Positions 25,799 through 37,700 of a stretch of DNA of 64,000 nt are shown piece after piece. Each line of letters begins with the position of its first letter. Position 1 is the first letter of the stretch. Below the pieces are notes generated by a model. The model searched no databases, was not told the origin of the DNA, and saw nothing but the letters and a program-made list of their open reading frames with translations. This DNA comes from Flavobacterium sp. MDT1-60 (lineage in GTDB: Bacteria; Bacteroidota; Bacteroidia; Flavobacteriales; Flavobacteriaceae), in assembly GCF_014844035.1 (NCBI RefSeq), contig NZ_CP062159.1:2480001-2544000 (forward strand). Reading direction: 5' to 3'. A program made the translations under genes and the position numbers.

Positions 25799-28700
25799 TT
25801 ATTTTGACAGATAAAGGTAACCATCCCTTTTGTTAGATTGTATTACATTGTTTCCATCTAAGGATTTATAATTAATAATGTAGAAATACGTTCCGGTTGG
25901 AAGACCGTCAGATTTTTTAATAGTCGTTCTTCCTCTTGAAGTTCCGTCGAATGCGTTGGTTGTATTGTTGTAATTAGAAGTTTCAAATACTAATATTCCC
26001 CAACGGTTATAAATTTCAACCGTATTTTCAGGATAACAGGTTATCTCATCAATACCGTCAATTTTAAATACATCATTTATTCCATCACCATTTGGAGAGA
26101 AAGCATTGTGTATCACGACATTTGTACAAGCTAATACTTTACAGTCATCGTTTATTTCCATCGAAAGGAATATGCTTCTTGGACAATTTTGATCTGTTAT
26201 TTTATATTCAAATGCATAATTACCAAGAGCAAGACCAAATGGGTTAAGAATATTTCCTTGTAAAGCATTACTACTATTTGTATCAACCCAGGTTCCATTT
26301 ATTGATGTGTTTTCCGGTAATAAAGAAAGTAAATCAATAAGGGTAGAATCGTCAGCACAAGCCTCCCCGGTAAGATTTGATACAGTAGGAAGAACAGCTA
26401 TAGAAATGCTTCTTGTAACACAAATCGCAGGGAATTTTTTAAGACAGATTTGATACTCATAACTATACGTTCCAGGAGGCGTTGTACTTGCAACGTTTAC
26501 ATTTCCTAATGCATCTACTGTAATTCCGGCATTGCCTTGAGAACCAGGAAGTATAGTTAGATTTAATAGGTCTATTGTAGCTGGTCCAATATCTATTTTA
26601 TCATTGCTTAAAATATTTCCAACAACTCCAAATCCATTACAAGTAACACTATAGGTATCAGCAAAAGCTGTAAGCACAGGAGGTATAAAGATTACAGTCA
26701 CACTTACTGTAGCAGTATCACAGTTTCCAAAGTCGGCATTTTCACAAATTTGATAGGTTAATGTATAAGTTCCTGTAGGCGTGTTTGCAGCCACATTTAT
26801 TGAGCCGTTAGGATTTAGTGTCAAAGTTCCGGTTGGGTCAGGTGTTACGGTTGTTAAAGTCACATCAGCAGGATTGATCACATTACCATTCAAAGTATCA
26901 TTAGTGTAAACATTTACTACGTTTGTGCCTCCATTGTTACCACTTATTGGTCCTGCGTTATCATCATTGGCTACTATTGCAAATGTTGGTCTGGCAATAC
27001 AATAAGGATCTGCAGGCGGATAATTTACTACTATAGTTTCTGACGGATTAACAGATATAGTTAAAGTAGCTGTAGGACGTAAGGTTTCAAAACCATCAGC
27101 ACCCTGAACCCATTGATTGTTTTGGAATAACCATCCAGGCCAATCGACACCATTGCCAGCCTGATCTACTACAGCTCCTGGCCATAATACGCGGCCACTA
27201 AGTGGTAAGTTGTTCATGGTAGCAATAACATTGTTACCAGTACCTGCCCAGGTTATTGTTACACCATTTACCGGTGTGAAATTGCCAGGTGTTACAACAT
27301 AATCTACATATGGAACATCATTTACACAAATCGCCATTGCTGTAACAGTCATTACCGGTGCTACAATTGTAACGGTAACGGTTGCAGTATCACAATTTGA
27401 ACTTTGATCTGCTTCGCAAATTTGATAAACCATTGTTAATGTACCAACTGGTGCATTTGGTAAAACATCTACAGAACCATCAGGATTTAATTGTAAAAAT
27501 TCATTTGGTGTTACAGTCGTTACTATCATAGCTGAAGCTGTTACAGGTACGCCTTCAATCGTATCATTTGGTAACACATTCAGTACATTTGTTGTAGTAT
27601 GATTAACACCGGCTATTGGACCTGCGCTATCGTCGTTGGCAACAATATCCTGGTATTCTTTACAATTTACACCAAAGTCAATATCTAAGTGTACTAAATC
27701 TTCGGGTGTCACATTTACAATATATCCTGCGTTTGTTGTCGTTTGACAAACCGTGTGCAATTGTGTTTTATTCGTTTTAGAAGGTCCTTTTTTGTCTGCA
27801 ACTGATGGCAGTACTTTTACTAAGCCTGTAATTCCTAAGGCAGTTGCAATCGCATCTAAGTTTGTATCGTGAACTAACTTCACATTGTAAACGCCATATG
27901 GATTTTCACTTTCTGGTCGGTTTCTCCAATATCCCTGAATTCCTATAATTACTTCTGCATGATATCCGTTTGGACCATCAACAATAACATTTGGACTTGA
28001 TGCATTTCCGAAACCACCTGCATTTAATTCACCGACATTTTGTGGACCTTTATAACTTCCATCTCCATTAAAATCGATCCATTCCCAAAGGCTGTATACA
28101 ATAGCACCTTCGCTGTCCGGAATGTTTTTAGTTACAACACCATCATTATTGGCATCATACCATTCATCCTGAATTCCGTTTGCATTTGTATCGTACCAAA
28201 CATAATCGCCTAATACTGGAAGATTTGATTTTCCATATTCAAAGTTATGAACCTGGAATTTGCAGTCTTCAAGAGTAGTAAAGAATAAACTACTATCTAC
28301 AGGATATAATTGATAAGCACTATTTAAATTGGCATCCTGAACCTGAACTAAATAACTACCAGCAGCCATACCTGAGAAAGTATACATTCCGTTTTCTCCC
28401 GTTAAACGGAACAAAATAGGGCCTGCTGTTGTTCCTTGCGGAATCAGTGTTACAGGTACGTTTGCAATTGGTGTATTGGTGTCGACATTTATTATTTGTC
28501 CAGAGATTTTAATTCTATAACTAGGCTCAGTTATAATTACTGTAGCAATGGCTGTACAAGTTTGGTTGCCACTATTTACAGATGATGTTGCTGTAAGCGT
28601 ATAAGTTCCGGCTGGTAAATTAGCATTTCCAACAACTTCATTTTTTTCATTGGTTATAACAACTGTTGATCCGGGAGTATTGGTCACTAAAATTGAACCA

Positions 28701-31700
28701 TCTTTTTCTCCGAAACAAGTTACGTTTGAAACAACACCAGATACAGCAACTTTATTTTCTACAGTAAAGGTTTGTTTTAATTCTGTTTTATTACCGGCAC
28801 AATCTGTTAAAGTGTATGTTCTGGTAAGAATATAGGCATTTCCTTCACAACCACTTGCTTCATTATTAGTGTCGCTTACGGTAATAGTTACATTTGTGCT
28901 ACAATTGTCTGCAGCATCTTTAATATCAGTTGGACTTCCTGCTGGAATATCAGCTATACTTTGCAAATTAGCAACATCTGTTGGAGCTGTTCCTGTTGGT
29001 GCCGTTGTATCTTCAACTTTTATAATTTGAGTATACGAAGCTATATTTCCACCACAATCACTTGTTGTCCATTTACGGGTTAAAGTATAGTTGGTATTGC
29101 ATTCATTTTGAATACCACTTTTGATTTCAGAGAATACAATTGGTAAATTTCCATTGCAATTATCAGAAGCTTCTACTGTAGCAGGTTCAGGAACGGCATC
29201 ACATGAAACTGTAATGTTTTGCGGAAGATCTCCAATAAATATTGGAGAGGTGGTATCCTGAATAGTGATTACCTGAGTAAAAGTATCAGAGGTATTTCCA
29301 CAATCGTCTTTTACAGTCCACGTATTGGTATAAGTACCGGCATTTGCACATCCTTCAGAGGCAACAAATAGTCCACTTACTTTTTCGATATTGGCAACAT
29401 CAGTATCACACAAATCAGTTGCAACAGGGAATGTGGCTTGCGCCGATGCCAAAGCTTCGGTGTCACTGCATTCTATTGTTTGATTTAAGATAGAAGATTG
29501 TGTGGTCCATGTTGGTGCCGTAGTATCTTCGATAGTAATTACCTGAGTGAAAGTATCCGAAATATTTCCACAATCGTCTTTAACAGTCCATGTATTGGTA
29601 TAAGTTCCTGCATTTGCACATCCTTCAGAGGCAACAAATTGTCCACTTACTTTTTCGATATTGAGAACATCAGTATCACATAAATCAGTTGCAACAGGGA
29701 ATGAAGCCTGCGCAGTTGCCAAACCGCTTAGATCACTGCATTGCAATGTTACATTTAAGGCAGTAGCAGCTATTGACCATGTTGGTGCAGTGGTATCTTC
29801 AATAGTAATTACCTGAGTAAAAGTATCAGAGATATTTCCACAATCGTCTTTAACAGTCCATGTATTGGTATAAGTTCCGGCATTTGCACATCCTTCAGAG
29901 GCAACAAATTGTCCACTTACTTTTTCGATATTGACAACATCAGTATCACACAAATCAGTTGCAACAGGGAATGAAGCCTGCGCAGTTGCCAAACCGCTTA
30001 GGTCACTGCATTGCAATGTTACATTTAAGGCAGTAGCAGCTGTTGACCATGTTGGTGCTGTAGTATCTTCGATAGTAATTACCTGAATGAAAGCATCCGT
30101 AATATTTCCACAATCATCTTTTGCGATCCAACTATTGGTATATGTTCCGGCATTGGCACAGGATTGAGAAGCTACAAATGCCCCACTTGTTTTAATGTAA
30201 GTAACAATTGTACAATTTGCAGTTGCAGTTGGAGCCTGATTTTGGGCAGCTGTCAATCCAACATTATCGCTACATTGTAAAGTCACATTTAAAGTTCCAG
30301 CTGTAGTAATCCAGGATGGCGCAGCATTATCTTCAATAGTTATTACCTGAGTAAAAGTTGTTGATGAATTATTACAAACATCTTTAGCAACCCATGTATT
30401 AGTGTAAGTTCCGGTACTTCCACAACTTCCTTTTTGTAATAGACCACTTGTTTTAGTATAAGTTACTGTACCTCCACAATTATCTGTCGCAACTGGCGCT
30501 TGATTTTGAGCCGTCGCAAATCCTTCAGTGTCACTACATTGTAAAGTAATATTTAAGGCTGTAGCTGCTGTTGACCAGGTTGGCGCAGTGGTATCTTCAA
30601 TAGTAATTACCTGGGTAAAAGTATCAGAGATATTTCCACAATCGTCTGTTGCAGTCCATGTATTGGTATAAGTCCCAGTGTTTAAACATTGTTGGGCAAC
30701 AAACGATCCACTTGTTTTTTGAATATTGGTTACATTGGCATCACATAAATCAGAAGCCATAGGAAATAAGGTTTGAGCGGTTGCCAATCCTTCAGTGTCG
30801 CTACACTGTAAAGTAATGTTTAAGGCAGTAGCAGCTGTTGACCATGTTGGTGCAGTAGTATCTTCGATAGTAATTATTTGTGTAAAAGTATCAGAGGTAT
30901 TTCCGCAATCGTCTTTTACAATCCATGTATTGGTATAAGTACCGGCATTTGCACATCCTTCAGAGGCAACAAATTGTCCACTTACTTTTTCGATATTGGT
31001 AACATCAAGATCACATAAATCAGACGCAACAGGGATTGAGGCTTGCGCTGTTGCCAAACCACTTAAATCACTACATTGTAATGTTACATTAAGAGAGGCA
31101 GCAGCTGTTGACCAGGTTGGTGCAGTAGTATCTTCGATAGTAATTATTTGTGTAAAAGTATCAGAGGTATTTCCGCAATCGTCTTTTACAATCCATGTAT
31201 TGGTATAAGTACCGGCATTTGCACATCCTTCAGAGGCAACAAATTGTCCACTTACTTTTTCGATATTGGTAACATCAAGATCACATAAATCAGACGCAAC
31301 AGGGATTGAGGCTTGCGCTGTTGCCAAACCACTTAAATCACTACATTGTAATGTTACATTAAGAGAGGCAGCAGCTGTTGACCAGGTTGGCGCAGTAGTA
31401 TCTTCAATAGTGATTATTTGGGTAAAAGTATCAGAGATATTTCCGCAATCGTCTGTTACCGTCCAGGTATTGGTGTAAGTCCCGGCATTTGCACATCCTT
31501 CAGAGGCAACAAATTGTCCACTTACTTTTTCGATATTGGTAACATCAAGATCACATAAATCAGACGCAACAGGGATTGAGGCTTGCGCTGTTGCCAAACC
31601 ACTTAAATCACTACATTGTAAAGTTACATTAAGGGATGCAGCTGCTGTTGACCATGTTGGCGCGGTAGTATCTTCGATGGTAATTATCTGAGTAAAAGTA

Positions 31701-34700
31701 TCAGAGATATTTCCACAATCATCTGTTACCGTCCAGGTATTGGTATAAGTACCGGCGTTTGCACATCCTTGGGAAGCCACAAATGTGCCGCTGGTTTTTT
31801 GAATATTGGTTACATCGGTATCACATAAATCAGTAGCCGTTGGGAATGAAGCCTGAGCCGTTGCCAATCCTTCAGTATCACTACATTGTAAAGTTACATT
31901 AAGGGATGCAGCTGCTGTTGACCATGTTGGCGCGGTAGTATCTTCGATGGTAATTATCTGAGTAAAAGTATCAGAGATATTTCCACAATCGTCTGTTACC
32001 GTCCAGGTATTGGTGTAAGTACCGGCGTTGGCACATCCCTGAGAAGCCACAAACTGACCACAGGTTTTTACGATATTGGAAACATCAACATCACATAAAT
32101 CAGAAGCTGTTGGGAATGAAGCCTTCGCTGTTTCCAAACCTTCAGTGTCGCTACATTGTAAAGTAATGTTTAAGGCTGTAGCTGTTGTTGACCAGGTTGG
32201 TGCAGTAGTATCTTCGATGGTAATTATTTGAGTAAAAGTATCAGAGATATTTCCGCAATCGTCTGTTACCGTCCATGTATTGGTGTAAGTCCCTGCGTTG
32301 GCACATCCCTGAGAAGCCACAAATGATCCGCTTGTTTTTTGAATATTGGTTACATCGGTATCACATAAATCACTAGTTGTTGGGAATGAGGCCTGAGCCG
32401 TTGCCAAACCACTTAAGTCACTACATTGCAATGTTACATTAAGAGAGGCAGCAGCTGTTGACCAGGTTGGTGCGGTAGTATCTTCGATAGTGATTATTTG
32501 GGTAAAAGTATCAGAGGTATTTCCGCAATCGTCTGTTACAGTCCATGTATTGGTATAAGTTCCTGCATTGCCACATCCCTGAGAAGCCACAAATGATCCG
32601 CTTGTTTTTTGAATATTGGTTACATCGGTATCACATAAATCACTAGCTGTTGGGAATGAGGCCTGAGCCGTTGCCAAACCACTTAAGTCACTACATTGCA
32701 ATGTTACATTAAGAGAGGCAGCAGCTGTTGACCAGGTTGGTGCGGTAGTATCTTCGATAGTGATTATTTGGGTAAAAGTATCAGAGGTATTTCCGCAATC
32801 GTCTGTTACAGTCCATGTATTGGTATAAGTTCCTGCATTGCCACATCCCTGAGAAGCTACAAATGATCCGCTTGTTTTTTGAATATTGCTTACATCGGTA
32901 TCACACAAATCAGAAGCAACAGGGATTGAGGCCTGAGCTGTTGCCAAACCACTTAAATCACTGCATTGCAATGTTACATTAAGCGATGCGGCAGCTGTTG
33001 ACCATGTTGGCGCAGTAGTATCTTCGATAGTGATTATTTGAGTAAAAGTATCAGAGATATTTCCGCAATCATCTGTTACCGTCCAGGTATTGGTGTAAGT
33101 ACCGGCGTTGGCACATCCCTGAGAGGCTACAAATGATCCGCTTGTTTTTTGAATATTGGTTACATCGGTATCACATAAATCAGAAGCTGTTGGGAATGAA
33201 GCCTGAGCTGTTGCCAATCCTGCACTATCACTACATTGCAATGTTACATTAAGCGATGCCGCAGCTGTTGACCATGTTGGCGCAGTGGTATCTTCGATAG
33301 TGATTATTTGGGTAAAAGTATCAGAGATATTTCCACAATCGTCTATTACTGTCCATGTATTTGTGTAAGTTCCTGCGTTTGCACATCCTTGGGAAGCCAC
33401 AAATGTGCCGCTGGTTTTTACGATATTGGAAACATCAACATCACACAAATCAGATGCAACAGGGAATGAGGCCTGAGCCGTTGCCAATCCTGCAGTATCA
33501 CTACATTGCAATGTTACATTAAGCGATGCGGCAGCTGTTGACCATGTTGGTGCAGTGGTATCTTCGATGGTAATTATTTGAGTAAAAGTATCAGAGATAT
33601 TTCCGCAATCGTCTATTACTGTCCATGTATTTGTGTAAGTTCCTGCGTTTGCACATCCTTGGGAAGCCACAAATGTGCCGCTGGTTTTTACGATATTGGA
33701 AACATCAACATCACACAAATCAGATGCAACAGGGAATGAGGCCTGAGCCGTTGCCAATCCTGCAGTATCACTACATTGCAATGTTACATTAAGCGATGCG
33801 GCAGCTGTTGACCATGTTGGTGCAGTGGTATCTTCGATGGTAATTATTTGAGTAAAAGTATCGGAGGTATTTCCGCAATCATCTGTTACCGTCCAGGTAT
33901 TGGTGTAAGTACCGGCGTTGGCACATCCCTGAGAGGCTACAAATGATCCGCTTGTTTTTTGAATATTGGTTACATCGGTATCACATAAATCAGAAGCTGT
34001 TGGGAATGAAGCCTGAGCTGTTGCCAATCCTGCACTATCACTACATTGCAATGTTACATTAAGCGATGCCGCAGCTGTTGACCATGTTGGCGCAGTGGTA
34101 TCTTCGATAGTGATTATTTGGGTAAAAGTATCAGAGATATTTCCACAATCGTCTATTACTGTCCATGTATTTGTGTAAGTTCCTGCGTTTGCACATCCTT
34201 GGGAAGCCACAAATGTGCCGCTGGTTTTTACGATATTGGAAACATCAACATCACACAAATCAGATGCAACAGGGAATGAGGCCTGAGCCGTTGCCAATCC
34301 TGCAGTATCACTACATTGCAATGTTACATTAAGCGATGCGGCAGCTGTTGACCATGTTGGTGCAGTGGTATCTTCGATGGTAATTATTTGAGTAAAAGTA
34401 TCGGAGGTATTTCCGCAATCATCTGTTACTGTCCATGTATTGGTGTAAGTCCCTGCATTGCCACATCCTTGAGAAGCCATAAATGTGCCACTGGTTTTTT
34501 GAATATTAGTTACATCGGTATCACATAAATCAGATGCAATAGGGAATGAAGCCTGAGCCGTTGCCAATCCTGCACTATCACTACATTGCAATGTTACATT
34601 AAGCGATGCCGCAGCTGTTGACCATGTTGGCGCAGTGGTATCTTCGATAGTGATTATTTGGGTAAAAGTATCAGAGATATTTCCACAATCGTCTATTACT

Positions 34701-37700
34701 GTCCATGTATTTGTGTAAGTTCCTGCGTTTGCACATCCTTGGGAAGCCACAAATGTGCCGCTGGTTTTTACGATATTGGAAACATCAACATCACACAAAT
34801 CAGATGCAACAGGGAATGAAGCCTGAGCCGTTGCCAATCCTGCAGTATCACTACATTGTAAAGTTACATTAAGCGATGCAGCTGCTGTTGACCAGGTTGG
34901 TGCAGTAGTATCTTCGATAGTGATTATTTGAGTAAAAGTATCAGAGATATTTCCGCAATCGTCTGTTACCGTCCATGTATTGGTGTAAGTTCCTGCATTG
35001 CCACATCCCTGAGAAGCTACAAATGTGCCGCTTGTTTTTTGAATATTGGTTACATCGGTATCACATAAATCAGAAGCAACAGGGAATAGGGCCTGAGCTG
35101 TTGCCAAACCGCTTAAGTCACTGCATTGTAAAGTTACATTAAGAGAGGCGGCAGCTGTTGACCAGGTTGGTGCAGTAGTATCTTCAATAGTGATTATTTG
35201 GGTAAAAGTATCAGAGATATTTCCGCAATCATCTGTTACTGTCCAGGTATTGGTGTAAGTACCTGCATTGCCACATCCCTGAGAAGCCACAAATGTGCCG
35301 CTTGTTTTTTGAATATTGGTTACATCGGTATCACATAAATCAGAAGCAACAGGGAATAGGGCCTGAGCCGTTGCCAATCCTGCAGTATCACTACATTGTA
35401 AAGTTACATTAAGCGATGCAGCTGCTGTTGACCAGGTTGGTGCAGTAGTATCTTCAATAGTAATTACCTGAGTGAAAGTATCAGAGATATTTCCACAATC
35501 GTCTGTTACCGTCCAGGTATTGGTGTAAGTTCCGGCATTGCCACATCCCTGAGAAGCCACAAATGTGCCGCTTGTTTTTTGAATATTGGTTACATCGGTA
35601 TCACATAAATCAGAAGCAACAGGGAATAGGGCCTGAGCCGTTGCCAATCCGCTTAAGTCACTACATTGTAACGTTACATTAAGAGAGGCAGCAGCTGTTG
35701 ACCATGTTGGCGCGGTAGTATCTTCGATGGTGATTATTTGAGTAAAAGTATCAGAGATATTTCCGCAATCGTCTGTTACCGTCCAGGTATTGGTGTAAGT
35801 TCCGGCATTGGCACATCCTTGGGAAGCCACAAATTGGCCACTGGTTTTTACAATATTGGTTACATCGGTATCACATAAATCAGACGCAACAGGGAATGAA
35901 ACCTGAGCCGTTGCCAAACCACTTAAATCACTACATTGCAATGTTACATTAAGAGATGCGGCAGCTGTTGACCATGTTGGCGCAGTAGTATCTTCGATAG
36001 TGATTATTTGAGTAAAAGTATCAGAGATATTTCCGCAATCGTCTGTTACCGTCCATGTATTGGTGTAAGTCCCTGCATTGCCACATCCTTGGGAAGCCAC
36101 AAATGTGCCGCTTGTTTTTTGAATATTGCTTACATCGGTATCACATAAATCAGAAGCAACAGGGAATAGGGCCTGAGCATCTGTCAGAGCCTGAGCATTG
36201 CTACACTCTACAGTTCTGTTTAAAGTGGCGGCAACTGTTGACCAGGTTGGTTTAGTAGTGTCTTGAATGGTAATTGTTTGTGTAAATGCTGTTGATTCAT
36301 TCGTACAAGCATCAGTTGCAATCCAGGTATTAGTGTACGTTCCGGCATTGCTACAAGATTGAGATGCTACAAACTGACCGCTGGTTTTGTTATAAGTGAT
36401 TGTTCCTCCACAATTATCTGTTGCCACGGGCGCATTAGCTTGAGCAGTTGCTAAACCGGCAGTATCACTACATTGCAAAGTTGTATTAAGTGTTCCTACT
36501 GGAGTTGTCCAGATTGGTGCCGTTGTGTCGTTAACAGTAACTATTTTTTCACAAGTAGAACTACATCCATTTAAAGTAGTAGTTAATAATAATTTAAATG
36601 TTGTATTACAAGTAGAACCTGCTAAAACAGTTACGTTTTGTGTATTTAAAGCAGATGTAATTGTGGCACCATTTGCAGTTGCCGCAGGCAAAGACCACGC
36701 ATAAGAAGTCATACTGGCTGGAGCTGAATAAACATTAGAAGAAGACAAACATACGGGACCAGTAGTACCAGTAATGGAACAATTAGTAGGAGTATTTACC
36801 GTTACGGTTGCTTCATTTGTAGCAATATTATTTCCAGAGCATAAACCTGAATTAGAAAATATTGCTCTGAATTTTGTAGTTTCTGTTAAATTAGAAGTAT
36901 TATAAGCTGTTAAACCTGCGGTATTAGGGATATCTACCCACACTGAAAATGGAGCAACAGATGATTGCCATTTACTTACAGTAGAATTAGCATTAAGGCC
37001 AGTTATTGTTAAAGCGCTACTAGCCCCTGAACAAATAGTTGAGCTTGGTCCAACTGTTCCTTTTAGTGGAATTCCAAAAGTAAGTGGGGTATTAATACAT
37101 TGATTTGAATTAGGTGAGTTACCACTAACTGAGGCTAATTTTGTAACATTGATTATACCAGGGTTATTTGGATCACAAATGTTAATTCCTAAACTTCCAA
37201 AAGGAATATTAAACTCTAAAAATGTAGCACCAGAATTACAATTGGCGTTACCAGCCTGAACAGCAAGACCTGGAGGGATAACGTTAGTTTGAGTTTTAAC
37301 ATTTCCATTTCCTGTATATAAAGTAAAACCACTTCCATTAGAATTAATTTCTAAGATATATTCGGCACCAGCTACACTAATGGTACCTCCAAATGAATCC
37401 GATGTTAATCCGGTTAAAGGATTGTTATCGGTATCTAAGTACAACCTAAAAAGTGCCGAACCACCATTACCAATGTCCATACCTAATCTTAATACTTGAT
37501 TTTGAGTGTCAATTTTAGCGCGAATCGTTCCAATTTGACACGTTGAAGAAGGACTTGCTAATAATAGTGTGCTATAAACAGTTCCAGTTGCATATTCATC
37601 ACCAACTGCACCGGGTCCTGGGCAGTAATCTCCATCATATGTGTTTTGAGAATAGCCATTTGTAATAAATATTAAAAGTAACGCTATAAGGACGCCTTTA

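Noticed and set aside
29503..36240. 270-bp periodicity considered as a CRISPR array or satellite
   Set aside because: The period is a multiple of three within one open frame and encodes protein repeats of a secreted adhesin.
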